The translations under genes and the position numbers were made by a program. DNA of 56,077 nt, taken from contig CALXYO010000003.1 of assembly GCA_944393005.1 (NCBI GenBank), positions 167,740 through 223,816 of the forward strand, given 5' to 3'. The notes under the pieces are model-generated. The model was given only the letters and a program-made list of their open reading frames with translations. It searched no databases and had not been told where the DNA came from. Below are positions 1 through 9,161 of this stretch, one piece after another. Origin of the DNA: an uncultured Spirochaetales bacterium (GTDB lineage Bacteria; Spirochaetota; Spirochaetia; Sphaerochaetales; Sphaerochaetaceae). How positions within the stretch are numbered: position 1 is the first letter of the stretch; every line of letters begins with the position of its first letter.

Positions 1-429
1 GTGAAGCTTGTCGGAAAGCTTGATTATTATGACCCTCATGTCCTTGCCCATGGCAAAGAACATCTTTCTTATCGTTTCGGCTTCCTGAAGGCTTTTTGAT
101 TCGCTTTTCAGCTTTGAGATCTTGGTCACACCGTCAACCATCTGGGCGACTTCCGCACCGAAGCGGTTCTCGATATCCTTGAGTGTTGCATCGGTGTCCT
201 CAACCACATCGTGAAGCAGTCCCGCACAGATCGTGTCGGCATCCATGCCGAGCTGGATGAGGATTGAACCGACAGCAAGAGGATGTATGATATACGGCTC
301 GCCGCTTTTCCTTTTCTGCTCACCGTGCAGCTCGTCCGCATATAAAGCGGCGGAGAGTATCTTCTCCTGATCTTCCTTTGGATACTGGAAGGCTTTCTGA
401 TAGAATTTCTGGACTAGCTGCTCATGCAT
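1..429 (-). CDS. RelA/SpoT-family (p)ppGpp synthetase/hydrolase, N-terminal part
   Basis: The reverse strand reads 143 codons from an ATG at 429 and runs off the left edge, so only the N-terminus is present. It shows the RelA/SpoT HD hydrolase domain: HPLAVGSIL, then AGLLHDVVEDT (the HD metal pair), then FGAEVAQMVDGVTKISKLKS, and a conserved IIIKLSDKLH at the edge. The intact HD pair suggests a hydrolase-competent, SpoT/Rel-like bifunctional enzyme of the stringent response, but the synthetase domain lies outside the window. The start codon sits inside the end of prmC (8-nt overlap), so it is the downstream member of a prfA-prmC-rel operon. Confidence 0.9.
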   Translation of the reverse strand, partial: MHEQLVQKFYQKAFQYPKEDQEKILSAALYADELHGEQKRKSGEPYIIHPLAVGSILIQLGMDADTICAGLLHDVVEDTDATLKDIENRFGAEVAQMVDGVTKISKLKSESKSLQEAETIRKMFFAMGKDMRVIIIKLSDKLH

Positions 430-1279
430 TATTCTCTCTCTCTCCGCTGACTACTCTTTCCCTTCCCGCAAGATCCTTTGCTGTGCGGACACGGGTGAAG
501 CCGTTTTGGGTAATTATCTCGCTAAGTGCGCTTGTCTGTCTATAGTCGCATTCGATTGCCAGAAGGCCGCCTCTGACAAGGTGCTGTGCAGCCCTTGAGG
601 CAATCTTCCTGCAAAGCCCGAGGCCGTCTATGTCATCGTCGAAGAGTGCAAGAGCCGGTTCTTTCCTCACTTCCGGAGAAAGGGTTTCAAGGTAGTCTTT
701 CCTTATATATGGGGGATTCGAGATGATAACATCGAAATCCCTGTCCCCGATATTCTCAAAAAGATCACTGAGTATGAAATTCACGGGAAGGGAAGGGGGA
801 AGCAGCGCTTTTGCATTTGCCCTGGCGCATTCAAGAGCCTTCCGGCTTATATCGCACAGTGTCAGCGACGAGACAGATGCATTTGCCGCTGCAGCGATGC
901 CGGCGCAGCCCGTACCGGTGCACATGTCAAGGATTTTCGCATCTTTCCTGCCGTTCAGGAACTCAAGTGCGGTCTCGACAAGAGTTTCTGTGTCAGGACG
1001 CGGTATGAGCGTATCGGGCGTGACTTTGAAATCAAGGCCGTAGAATTCCCTGTGACCCGTGATGTATGAAAGAGGAGTGTGGGAACATCTTTCTTCCACT
1101 GCAGAGAGAACTTTTCTGACATCAGCCTCTTCTACTTCTTTCTCACTTTCCAGAATCTGTCTTGTTTTTGAAAGAGAGAGAAAACGGGAGAAGAGGACCT
1201 GAACTTCAAGATATGGAAGTTCGATGCCTGCTTCTGCAAGCTTTCCTGCGGCAGTTTCCTTCAGTTCCCTCAGTTTCAT
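422..1279 (-). CDS. prmC: Peptide chain release factor N5-glutamine methyltransferase
   Basis: 285 aa, normal for PrmC. The enzyme methylates the glutamine of the GGQ motif in release factors RF1 and RF2, using S-adenosylmethionine. An N-terminal helical domain (about residues 1-75) precedes a Rossmann methyltransferase domain with the SAM-binding loop DMCTGTGCAGIA near residue 118 and the diagnostic NPPY motif at 188-191, which holds the target glutamine. IPRPDTETL near 92-100 is also typical. Its ATG overlaps the prfA stop as ATGA (1276-1279), so enzyme and substrate are translationally coupled. This is the classic prfA-prmC pair. Confidence 0.95.
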   Translation of the reverse strand: MKLRELKETAAGKLAEAGIELPYLEVQVLFSRFLSLSKTRQILESEKEVEEADVRKVLSAVEERCSHTPLSYITGHREFYGLDFKVTPDTLIPRPDTETLVETALEFLNGRKDAKILDMCTGTGCAGIAAAANASVSSLTLCDISRKALECARANAKALLPPSLPVNFILSDLFENIGDRDFDVIISNPPYIRKDYLETLSPEVRKEPALALFDDDIDGLGLCRKIASRAAQHLVRGGLLAIECDYRQTSALSEIITQNGFTRVRTAKDLAGRERVVSGERENNA

Positions 1280-2340
1280 AGATTCTTAAGCGCTTCTTCA
1301 CCGGCTGCGATCTTCAGCGGCTCGATGACTTCATCAAGGTCGCCGTTTATGATCTGGTCAAGATGGTAGAGCGTGAGGTTTATGCGGTGGTCCGTAACCC
1401 TGTTCTGTGGGAAGTTGTATGTCCTGATACGCTCAGAGCGGTCCCCGCTTCCGACCTGGCTCTTCCTTTCTGCGGCTCTTTCCGCCCTCTTGCGGCTTTC
1501 CTCCATGTCGTAGAGTCTTGCCCTGAGGACACGCAGAGCCTTGTTCTTGTTCTTCAGCTGGCTTTTCTCATCCTGCTGGATGACAACGATGCCGGTCGGC
1601 AGGTGGGTGATCCTCACGGCGGAATCGGTGGTGTTGACGCATTGACCGCCCGGACCTCCGGCTCTCATCACATCTATCTTGAGATCTTCCTGCCTTATTT
1701 CGATATCTGTTTCCTCCGCTTCGGGAAGAACGGCGACAGTGACAGCCGAGGTGTGGATCCTTCCGCTGGATTCGGTTTCAGGAACCCTCTGGACACGGTG
1801 CACACCGCTTTCAAAACGCAGGGAGGCATATACATCCTTTCCTGAAATGGAGCATACGATTTCCTTGTAGCCGCCCACGCCGCTCTCGCTTGAGTTCATC
1901 ACCTCCAGCTTCCATCTTTTTGATTCTGCGTAATGGGTGTACATCCTGAAAAGATCGGCAACGAAGAGGGATGCCTCATCACCGCCGGTTCCGGCTCTTA
2001 TTTCCATGATGATGTTCTTTCCGGCAAGAGGATCTGGTGGAATGAGGAGCATCTTGCAGTGCTTCTCTTCCTTTCCGGCATCCTCCTCAAGCTGTGAAAG
2101 CTCTTCTTTTGCCATTTCCTGCATCTCGGGATCGCTTTCCGCCCTGATCATCTCCTTCGCTTCCTCGATCTGGCTGAGTATTGATGCCAGATTCCTCAGG
2201 CTGTCGACGATGGGTGCGATGCGGCTTCTCTCCTGAGTAAGCTCTGCATATTTCTTCATGTCCTTCATCACAGTGCTGTCGGAAAGTGCGCTGTCTATCG
2301 ACTCAAGCTGTGATTCGAAGTCCTTAAGTTTTTCTACCAT
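1276..2340 (-). CDS. prfA: Peptide chain release factor 1
   Basis: Reads UAA and UAG stop codons and triggers peptide release on the ribosome. The catalytic motif RAGGPGGQCVN lies near residue 230. The tripeptide in RVPETESSGRIHTS has the P-x-T form of RF1 rather than the SPF of RF2. The open frame extends to a GTG at 2352, but I chose the ATG at 2340: GGAG sits 6 nt upstream of it, inside the would-be extension, and the product then begins MVEKLKDF like other RF1 proteins (354 aa). First gene of prfA-prmC-rel; the gap to the upstream sbcB is about 55 bp. Confidence 0.95.
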   Translation of the reverse strand: MVEKLKDFESQLESIDSALSDSTVMKDMKKYAELTQERSRIAPIVDSLRNLASILSQIEEAKEMIRAESDPEMQEMAKEELSQLEEDAGKEEKHCKMLLIPPDPLAGKNIIMEIRAGTGGDEASLFVADLFRMYTHYAESKRWKLEVMNSSESGVGGYKEIVCSISGKDVYASLRFESGVHRVQRVPETESSGRIHTSAVTVAVLPEAEETDIEIRQEDLKIDVMRAGGPGGQCVNTTDSAVRITHLPTGIVVIQQDEKSQLKNKNKALRVLRARLYDMEESRKRAERAAERKSQVGSGDRSERIRTYNFPQNRVTDHRINLTLYHLDQIINGDLDEVIEPLKIAAGEEALKNL

Positions 2341-2394
2341 ATGATTCTCCACAGATTTTAACTAGATGAATATATCAGAGGGAGAGCGCTTGGT

Positions 2395-3804
2395 CTAGCC
2401 CATCAGGGATGAGTACAGATTCTGTCCGTATTCCCTCAGCGCGACAAGAGTGAGCTTGTCTTTCGCACTGGTTCCGATGGAATTGAGCTTCTCCGTTATC
2501 TCGTTCATGTATGAGTTGTAATCGGGATTCCGGTTGAAAGGCTGAAGAAGGCGTGTGGCACAGTAGTTCTTCCACAGTATCTTCTCGTTCTCACTCAGGA
2601 CTTCCGGCCAGTTTCGCGCAACCTGTCTGAAAAGCAGCTTGCTGATCTTGTCCGAGTCGAAATGCCAGACGGTCTTCAGTTTTTTCTCGGGAGGATAGGC
2701 ATTGACCATTTTCATGTTTATCCTGTCGTTCTCTGAATAGAAGCTGTCTGAATATATTCTGAGATCCGGATCAAGTGAGGAATTGTCGCTCTCGCTCCTC
2801 TGCGGGGCTGAGACGAAGCGCCTGAGTATTTCCGCCTTGTTCTGTCTGATGAATTTCACATTTCTGTGCATGAGCTCAAGGTCTATCATCAGTCTTTCCT
2901 GAACTTCCTTCACGCCTGTGAGTATTCCGATCGGTGCAATGTACGGACAGCGGTTCGTGCTTATGTAGACAAGGCCTTTTGTCCTGAGTATGTCATCACC
3001 TTCAAGCAGCGCCTCTGCATTCTCCGTCAGGTCGAAGCAGATGACGGTGCTGGATCTTCTGGCCTCGAATGTGAGCGGACATACGGGACGTGAGAAACCC
3101 CTCTCACTGGAAAACGCCTGACATGTGTACATGACAGGTGTGCTGTGCATTGTGTCAAGAAGGGCATTCACCCGGCTTTTCGTCCTGTTGTTGAAATAGA
3201 AGCTGAAAAGCTGTGGCTGGACTGTTTTTATGAGCTTTGCGACATTTATTGTGGCAAACACATCCACCAGAGCATCATGCGCTCCCTCCTGGGGGATATT
3301 GTTGTCTTCCGTGAGATGCACAAGCTTGAAAGAGGTCCGTCCTTTCTCGTTTTTGTGAAGAAATTTCATGCCATCCGGACGGAAATCGTGCACGGCCCTG
3401 ACAAGATCGAGGATATCCCATCTTGAACAGCCGTTCTGCCACTCCCTCTCATAAGGGTCCATGAGATTCCTGTAAAGGGTGTTCCTTATGAATTCGTCAT
3501 CAAATGCTATGTTGTTGAATCCGGTCACTATGGTGCCGGGAACGGAGAATTCCCTGTTCAGCTTTGTTATGAAGTCGTATTCGCCGATGCCTTCTTTCAG
3601 TGTCTGCTGCGGGGTTATGCCGGTCACAAGACAAGAAGAGGGGCTCGGCAGATAATCTGGAGCGATCCTGCACAGCATGACAAGCGGATCCTTTATGACT
3701 TTAAGGTTCATGTCGGTCCTTATGCAGGCCGCCTGTGCTATTCTGTCTGCTTTCGTATCAAGTCCGAAAGTCTCAAGATCGTAGAACAAAAACGTGCTGG
3801 GCAT
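2395..3804 (-). CDS. sbcB: Exodeoxyribonuclease I, DnaQ-like 3'-5' exonuclease
   Basis: 469 aa from the ATG at 3804, close to the usual length of ExoI. This enzyme degrades single-stranded DNA 3' to 5' in recombination and mismatch repair. The N-terminal exonuclease domain starts FLFYDLETFGLDTKADRIAQ (DEDD motif I) and continues with TGFNNIAFDDEFIRNTLYRN (motif II) and EGAHDALVDVFAT (motif III with its histidine). The ExoI-type middle and C-terminal regions follow. The frame opens further up to a TTG at 3855, but a plausible promoter ends 6 nt before the ATG and the STFLF start matches other ExoI proteins. There is no Shine-Dalgarno site at the ATG. SbcB is best known from proteobacteria. Confidence 0.88.
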   Translation of the reverse strand: MPSTFLFYDLETFGLDTKADRIAQAACIRTDMNLKVIKDPLVMLCRIAPDYLPSPSSCLVTGITPQQTLKEGIGEYDFITKLNREFSVPGTIVTGFNNIAFDDEFIRNTLYRNLMDPYEREWQNGCSRWDILDLVRAVHDFRPDGMKFLHKNEKGRTSFKLVHLTEDNNIPQEGAHDALVDVFATINVAKLIKTVQPQLFSFYFNNRTKSRVNALLDTMHSTPVMYTCQAFSSERGFSRPVCPLTFEARRSSTVICFDLTENAEALLEGDDILRTKGLVYISTNRCPYIAPIGILTGVKEVQERLMIDLELMHRNVKFIRQNKAEILRRFVSAPQRSESDNSSLDPDLRIYSDSFYSENDRINMKMVNAYPPEKKLKTVWHFDSDKISKLLFRQVARNWPEVLSENEKILWKNYCATRLLQPFNRNPDYNSYMNEITEKLNSIGTSAKDKLTLVALREYGQNLYSSLMG

Positions 3805-3810
3805 GTTTTC

Positions 3811-3839
3811 ATTGTATTTGCTAATCGCGTTTTTTTCCA
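3811..3839 (-). promoter_or_regulatory. Candidate promoter of sbcB (leaderless type)
   Basis: On the reverse strand, TGGAAA (3834-3839) and TACAAT (3811-3816) are separated by 17 nt. The -10 box ends 6 nt before the ATG at 3804, so the transcript would start at or next to the start codon. Confidence 0.45.
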
Positions 3840-3979
3840 CAGGTCTGATGTGCAACTTTTCCCATCCACGGGTTTTCCTTTTGTGAAATCCCAGGCAAGT
3901 CTCTTAACTAAAAAACGGGGAATGCGCTAAATTAGTTCTGTTCAGCTTATGAAATTGACAGGTGAGGTTACTGTATTAT

Positions 3980-5272
3980 ATGAAGGATTCCCGCAGATCG
4001 ATCATATCATGGGCGCTGTATGACTGGGCAAACAGTGCGTTTGCGACAACTGTCATGGCAGCGTTCTTTTCCATTTTCTTTTCCAGCTACTGGTCTCTGA
4101 ATCAGGACAGCGGACTTACCACTTTCTGGCTCGGCATCGCGAATTCAGTCGAGAGCCTTATAGTAGCTGTTCTTGCCCCGATGCTCGGCGCGGTTGCCGA
4201 CTGCGGAGGCTACAGGAAGAAATTCCTTGTCTTCTTCTCGTTTCTGGGCGCTCTTCTCACCGGATGCCTCGGCATGGTGCATGCCGGAGGATGGATCGCG
4301 GCCATGTTCATCTATGTGATCGCATGCGTGGGTTTTGCGGGAGCGAATATCTTTTATGATGCGCTGCTTCCTGTGGTTGCAAGCGAGAAGAAAGTCGACT
4401 TCGTATCGGCGCTCGGCTATTCTCTGGGCTATATAGGAGGAGGGCTTCTTTTCCTGGTGAACGTGCTGATGTATCTTTTCCCCGGCGTTTTCGGCCTGAG
4501 CACAACGGATTCCGGAGTACAGGCTGTGAAGGCATCTTTCATAATGGTTGCACTCTGGTGGATTGTCTTCACGCTCCCTCTCATCTTTTTTGTAAAGGAT
4601 GATGCCGGGAAAAGCAGCGTGAAAGTCTCAAAGGCTGTCGCTGAAGGCTTTGCCGATGTGGCACGCACTTTCAGGTCGCTCAGGAAACTGAAGATGACAG
4701 CTCTCTTCCTGGTGGCATTCTGGTGCTACATTGACGGTGTTGACACAATTATCCGCATGGCTGTCGACTACGGTACGGCACTTGGCTTCCCGTCAGAAAG
4801 CCTTATCGTCGCACTTCTCATAACCCAGTTCGTGGCATTCCCCGCCGCACTTGCCTATAACAGCTTCGGAAAGAAGATCGGGCACAAAAAAGCCATACTT
4901 GTCGCAATAGGAGGCTATGCACTTGTCAGCGCGATCGGCTTCTTCATGACAAATGTGGTGCAGTTCTACATCCTGGCATGCATCATCGGGCTTTTCCAGG
5001 GAGGCATACAGGCGCTGAGCCGTTCATATTTCACGCGCTTCGTTCCATCCGGCCATGAGGCCCAGTTCTTCGGCTTCTACAACATGCTGGGCAAATTCGC
5101 GGCAATCATAGGTCCGGCCCTTATGGGTATAGTCACTCTTGTCTCCGGCAGTCACCGTGCCGGTATCCTTTCTCTCATAATTCTCTTTGCCGCCGGCGGA
5201 ATTCTGTTGTATAAAGTAGATGAGGAAAGGGGAATAAGAGAGACAAAGGAGTTTGCAGAACTGTCTGAATGA
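3980..5272 (+). CDS. MFS transporter, UMF1/Atg22-like family
   Basis: 430-aa integral membrane protein. The N-terminal signature SWALYDWANSAFATTVMAAFF is that of the UMF1 family of the major facilitator superfamily (Pfam MFS_1_like/ATG22). About 12 hydrophobic segments can be seen, with the MFS loop residues ADCGGYRKK after helix 2 and a second half-repeat with YNSFGKKIGHKK. Substrate unknown; yeast Atg22 exports amino acids from the vacuole, but that does not transfer safely. I chose the ATG at 3980 over the GTG at 3962 because MKDSRRSIISWALYDW fits the family start; GAGG lies a little far upstream. Its stop overlaps the first possible start of the next ORF. Confidence 0.85.
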   Translation: MKDSRRSIISWALYDWANSAFATTVMAAFFSIFFSSYWSLNQDSGLTTFWLGIANSVESLIVAVLAPMLGAVADCGGYRKKFLVFFSFLGALLTGCLGMVHAGGWIAAMFIYVIACVGFAGANIFYDALLPVVASEKKVDFVSALGYSLGYIGGGLLFLVNVLMYLFPGVFGLSTTDSGVQAVKASFIMVALWWIVFTLPLIFFVKDDAGKSSVKVSKAVAEGFADVARTFRSLRKLKMTALFLVAFWCYIDGVDTIIRMAVDYGTALGFPSESLIVALLITQFVAFPAALAYNSFGKKIGHKKAILVAIGGYALVSAIGFFMTNVVQFYILACIIGLFQGGIQALSRSYFTRFVPSGHEAQFFGFYNMLGKFAAIIGPALMGIVTLVSGSHRAGILSLIILFAAGGILLYKVDEERGIRETKEFAELSE

Positions 5273-5283
5273 TGGAGGTCAGA

Positions 5284-5964
5284 GTGTCTGTGAAGCGGAC
5301 TTTACCGGTTATTGTTTTTATGCTATGCGTGCCTTTCGTTTTTGCCGCGCAGGCTGTCGATATACAGCAGGTCCAGCTTGCCGTACAGGCGGCAGGCGGT
5401 GCCGTGCTTTCCACTTTTGCCGCGACAACATCAGTGCCTGCTGTCACGCTGGATGGAGTTGAGGTAGAGCGTTTCAGTGACGAGGATGAGGAAGATGAGG
5501 CATGGCTGACGTACCTCAGGAGCGATGTGGCATCAATGTGCGAGCAGCTGGAGAACCCGTCTCAGGGCAGGTATATGTCGCTTTTTGAAAGAGTCATGCT
5601 GGCGGCTTCCACCCGCATATCACCAATATGCAAGGCGGCTGTGAGCTATCTTGAGGCTCTTGATCTTGAAGAGGGCGATGCCGTGATTGACGGTGTCATT
5701 GTCTTCACGGGTGATGATCTTGACACATCATCGCTTTCAAATCTTGTCGGACTTTACCTTATGAGAGACTTCTCTTCCATTGATTTTTCCATAGCTGTCT
5801 CCATAATCGTTTCAGGTGCTGCCTTTTCTTCTCCGCTTGCATTCGAGGGACGTCTTTCGGTATGCGGAAGCAATGAGTATGGCGGAATAATCTTGACCTG
5901 TGAAAGTATGACATGCAACAATCAGGAAATAACAATTGCGCCGATGTTTTTTGCGGCAGGCTGA
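5284..5964 (+). CDS. Exported protein of unknown function
   Basis: 226 aa. I do not recognise a family. The start is taken as the GTG at 5284 because GGAGG (5274-5278) lies 5 nt upstream; an ATG at 5269 has no such site. The N-terminus MSVKRTLPVIVFMLCVPFVFA is a clear signal peptide with probable cleavage after FA or AQA. An acidic patch (FSDEDEEDEAW) follows near residue 65. There is no lipobox, so it is probably periplasmic. It is sandwiched between the transporter and hexokinase on the same strand with short gaps, so it may be co-transcribed with them. Confidence 0.7.
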   Translation: MSVKRTLPVIVFMLCVPFVFAAQAVDIQQVQLAVQAAGGAVLSTFAATTSVPAVTLDGVEVERFSDEDEEDEAWLTYLRSDVASMCEQLENPSQGRYMSLFERVMLAASTRISPICKAAVSYLEALDLEEGDAVIDGVIVFTGDDLDTSSLSNLVGLYLMRDFSSIDFSIAVSIIVSGAAFSSPLAFEGRLSVCGSNEYGGIILTCESMTCNNQEITIAPMFFAAG

Positions 5965-5986
5965 AACAATACAAAGGAGGATTGAG

Positions 5987-7282
5987 ATGGAGGAAAAGGT
6001 TTTCTCTTTTCTTGCCAGAAACAATCTGCTGACAAGACAGATTGATGACGAGAAGCTTCTTTCATTCTTTATGAGTGAGATGGATAAGGGTCTGAGCGGA
6101 CAGGAGAGTTCTCTTGCCATGATACCCACATATGTGAGCGAAGTGGATAAAGTGCCTGCAGGGGAGCGTGTCATTGTGCTTGATGCGGGCGGTACGAACT
6201 TCAGGACATGCCTTGTCTCATTCGATGATGAAGGCAGACCGAGCATGGAGGATTTCAGGAAAGTCGGCATGCCGGGTGTGAAGAGCGAGGTGAGCAGAAA
6301 AGAGTTCTTCTCGATTCTTGCCGACAATGTCGAGCGTTTCATTGACAAGTGCGACAGGATAGGTTTCTGCTTCAGCTATGCTGCGAAGATAACAGAGGAT
6401 CATGACGGTCTTCCCATCGTATTCTCAAAGGAGATCAAGGCACCGGAAGTGATCGGGCAGCCTGTTGCTAAGTGCCTCCTCGAGGAGCTTGCCAGAAGAG
6501 GTCATGATGTTTCCAAAAAGAAGTATTCTGTAGTCAATGATACTGTTGCAACCCTGCTTGCATGCAAGGCCGGCTACAGGGAGCCTTCATCCGGTTCGAT
6601 CGGCTTCATCCTGGGCACAGGCACAAACACCGCTTACAGCGAGAAGATTTCAAACATCGGCAAGCTGGGTTTATCCTCTCAGGGATCCATGATCATCAAT
6701 GTCGAGTCCGGAAATCTCGACCTGAGACTCGGCCCGGCAGATGAATCATTCTTTGCAATGACAAAGAATCCTGATGTGTATCATTTCGAGAAGATGATCA
6801 GCGGAGCATATCTCGGCCCGTTCGCACAGCATGTCATACAGCTTGCCTGTGAGGATGGCGTGTTCTCGCCTGAGTTCGTGAAGCGTTTCTCAAAGATTGA
6901 GAATCTTACCACGACTCAGATGAGCAACTACCTTGAGATGTGCCACAACAAGGATTATGTGCTTGTCAGCTGTGTTGCGGATAACGAGAAGGATGCATGT
7001 GCGCTCTGGCTCATTCTCCGCGCTGTGATTGAAAGGGCGAGCAAGCTTACGGCAATGAATCTTTCCGCCGCAGTTCTCAGAACCGATGCAGGTGTCAATC
7101 CCCGCTATCCTGTGATCGTCAATGCCGACGGTACCACATTCTATAAAACGGAATTCATGCTTGAGTACACAAAGTACTATCTGCATGAATTCCTTGAGAA
7201 GAAGCACGGACGCTTTACGAAACTCATCCGCATTGATGACAGCCCCGCACTTGGAGCTGCCATTGCGGGCCTGTCAGTCTAA
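5987..7282 (+). CDS. Hexokinase, eukaryote-type
   Basis: 431 aa. Phosphorylates glucose and related hexoses with ATP at the entry to glycolysis. It belongs to the eukaryotic-type hexokinase family (Pfam Hexokinase_1/2): phosphate-1 loop VIVLDAGGTNFRTCLVSFD near residue 63, then phosphate-2 loop GSIGFILGTGTNTAY near residue 205, and the adenosine-motif region near ALGAAIAGL at the C-terminus. Bacterial glucokinases of the Glk and ROK types look different; this type is known in treponemes. Start ATG 5987 is set by AAGGAGG 7 nt upstream. Its last 9 nt overlap the convergent phosphohexomutase, the next enzyme for its product. Confidence 0.92.
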   Translation: MEEKVFSFLARNNLLTRQIDDEKLLSFFMSEMDKGLSGQESSLAMIPTYVSEVDKVPAGERVIVLDAGGTNFRTCLVSFDDEGRPSMEDFRKVGMPGVKSEVSRKEFFSILADNVERFIDKCDRIGFCFSYAAKITEDHDGLPIVFSKEIKAPEVIGQPVAKCLLEELARRGHDVSKKKYSVVNDTVATLLACKAGYREPSSGSIGFILGTGTNTAYSEKISNIGKLGLSSQGSMIINVESGNLDLRLGPADESFFAMTKNPDVYHFEKMISGAYLGPFAQHVIQLACEDGVFSPEFVKRFSKIENLTTTQMSNYLEMCHNKDYVLVSCVADNEKDACALWLILRAVIERASKLTAMNLSAAVLRTDAGVNPRYPVIVNADGTTFYKTEFMLEYTKYYLHEFLEKKHGRFTKLIRIDDSPALGAAIAGLSV

Positions 7283-9070
7283 GGCTTTGTCCGCTTCATC
7301 TATCAGAGAGCGCTGCCATGACAGAAGTCTGTCATGCAGTGCTTCTTTTTTGCCCTTCACATCAACGAGAACCCTGAGGACGCTTTCTGTGCCTGACGGG
7401 CGGAGCCACATGTAGGCAGCGTGATTGCCGTCCTTGTCCAGAAGGATCATCTTCAGACCGCCCTTTGCGGCAGGGGAGCGGAATTTCTCTCCGATTCCGG
7501 TCACTTCATTCACACCTTCCGTCTGATGCACTTCGTAGCTTACGATGCCTTCTTCCTCAAAGTGCATGTTCTGCCACTGAAGGACAAAAAGTTTCTCATA
7601 TTCTTTCTTGAGTTCTGCCCATGCGGTATGCCTGACATACATTTTCGCAAGTTTCGAGAACGCTCCGGTTGTCGTGTAGACAGGCAGTGCGTTTATCAGG
7701 CCTTCTATCGAAGGTTTGTCCTCACACTTTTCTCCGCTCAGCTTTTCAACTGCATATCGGTAGAGACCTTCATCCGCAAAAAGCTTGAGGACACTCATGA
7801 TGGAGTTGAGAGGGTCCCTCACCTTTGCAGGGTCGGTTATGTTGCCTCCGTTGCTGCCCTCGCCGAGAATATGCACGACATAGCCTTCATCTCTGAGTTT
7901 TGCCGCAAGGTTCACGACATTAGCTTCTCCGACCTCAGCGCGGAAAACCCTGGCGCCGAAACATTCCGCAATCCTGTCTATTCTCTCAGAGGTGGGACAG
8001 TTGACAGCAACTGCGAGGTTCTGTGTTTTCCTGTAGCTCAGGTCTGCAAGTTCGATCGCAACCACCAGAGCGAAAACTTCCTGGGCTTCAAGTATGAGAC
8101 TTTCACCTGTGGATTCCTTTATGTAGACGAAGTTGCCCCTGTCCCCGTCGTTGTCGGGACAATAGCCCAGAATGAAGGAATGGTCACTGTCATAGCACTT
8201 TTTGAGCTCGTCACGGCATGGAATGAGATTTTCACCTTCCGGAACAATGGCATGGACGACAGCACCTGCCTTGTTGTTAACATAGTGAGTCCTGCATCCG
8301 ATTGAGGAGAGGAACTCCTCATCGATTGAAAGGCTTCTGGCCGAACCGTTCAGCTCTCCGACTATGCCGCAGTCTGCCCTGAAGGATGGAGTGACTCCTG
8401 CGGTCTTCAGCACGAAGTCCCTGTAGTAGGAAAGCGCTTCCGCCTTGTCCTGAGTGTAATGAGAAAGAATCCTGTCGAGAACGGCCTCATCGGCTGCGGC
8501 ACTCAGTTTCTTCATCTCCTGTGTGACATCATCATGGCTGATGCAGTCTCTAAGTGCATCTGCAAGTCTGTCGGAGATGCTTCTTTCATATACACCGCCG
8601 TCATAGCCGAACTTGAAGCCGTTGTGACCTATCGGGTTGTGGCTTGCCGAGATGTAGCAGAAGGCATCAAACCCCGCATGGGAGTATGCCATGGTCTCAG
8701 GCGCCGCAGAGATGAAAAGGTATGTGACATCCGCACCGAGCGCACAGAGCACCCTCATTGTTATGTATGAAAGTATTCTTCCTGTGGGCCGGGCATCGAC
8801 TGCAAGCAGCACCTTCGCATTCTTTTTGCCCAGTCCTTCATAGAAGACTTTCGCAATGGCTGCGCAGATCACGCTGTCGGCATCGCTTATCGTCTCTCCC
8901 GCATCTTCCTCATTCTTGCTTGATGCAAATACATTCCTCCAGCCGGAAGCGGAGAGGATATATGAGGAAAGGGCGGACCTGACTTCTTCGGCAGAAACGT
9001 TCACGCCCCTGAGCGGATCAGCCGAAGTGTCGCAAATAAAATAACCTGTTTTACTGTCAATGTATTTCAT
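7274..9070 (-). CDS. Phosphoglucomutase/phosphomannomutase
   Basis: 598 aa, alpha-D-phosphohexomutase superfamily; interconverts hexose-1-phosphate and hexose-6-phosphate. All four family elements are visible: phosphoserine loop ISASHNPIGHNGFK (near residue 140), metal loop YCPDNDGDRGNF (near 302), sugar-specificity loop GEGSNGGN (near 405), and C-terminal phosphate loop RPSGTESVLRVL (near 562). The length is that of the longer, PGM2-like enzymes. Whether glucose or mannose phosphate is preferred cannot be told. It is monocistronic, convergent with hexokinase, and has no Shine-Dalgarno site before the ATG; the promoter abuts the start. Confidence 0.9.
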   Translation of the reverse strand: MKYIDSKTGYFICDTSADPLRGVNVSAEEVRSALSSYILSASGWRNVFASSKNEEDAGETISDADSVICAAIAKVFYEGLGKKNAKVLLAVDARPTGRILSYITMRVLCALGADVTYLFISAAPETMAYSHAGFDAFCYISASHNPIGHNGFKFGYDGGVYERSISDRLADALRDCISHDDVTQEMKKLSAAADEAVLDRILSHYTQDKAEALSYYRDFVLKTAGVTPSFRADCGIVGELNGSARSLSIDEEFLSSIGCRTHYVNNKAGAVVHAIVPEGENLIPCRDELKKCYDSDHSFILGYCPDNDGDRGNFVYIKESTGESLILEAQEVFALVVAIELADLSYRKTQNLAVAVNCPTSERIDRIAECFGARVFRAEVGEANVVNLAAKLRDEGYVVHILGEGSNGGNITDPAKVRDPLNSIMSVLKLFADEGLYRYAVEKLSGEKCEDKPSIEGLINALPVYTTTGAFSKLAKMYVRHTAWAELKKEYEKLFVLQWQNMHFEEEGIVSYEVHQTEGVNEVTGIGEKFRSPAAKGGLKMILLDKDGNHAAYMWLRPSGTESVLRVLVDVKGKKEALHDRLLSWQRSLIDEADKALD

Positions 9071-9078
9071 ATTCCCTG

Positions 9079-9087
9079 ATTATAGCA
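9079..9087 (-). promoter_or_regulatory. Extended -10 promoter element of the phosphohexomutase gene (leaderless type)
   Basis: The reverse strand has TGCTATAAT, an extended -10 box with a perfect TATAAT (9079-9084). It ends 8 nt before the ATG at 9070. No good -35 box is seen, which is usual for extended -10 promoters. The start site would fall within 1-2 nt of the ATG. Confidence 0.6.
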
Positions 9088-9147
9088 GAAGAAGAGCGGT
9101 TGTGACACAAAAAGAACAGGGCGGTAGCTATAATTTCCATCTGGGGC

Positions 9148-9153
9148 TATAAT
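9148..9153 (+). promoter_or_regulatory. -10 box of the pyridoxal kinase gene (leaderless type)
   Basis: Perfect TATAAT at 9148-9153, 8 nt before the ATG at 9162, with no Shine-Dalgarno site between them. A second TATAAT lies at 9129-9134 and could give a short leader instead. Confidence 0.55.
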
Positions 9154-9161
9154 CCTGTTCC

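Noticed and set aside
3955..3979. TTGACA followed by TATTAT before the transporter ATG
   Set aside because: The spacer is only 13 nt and TATTAT touches the ATG, so it cannot work as a normal promoter.
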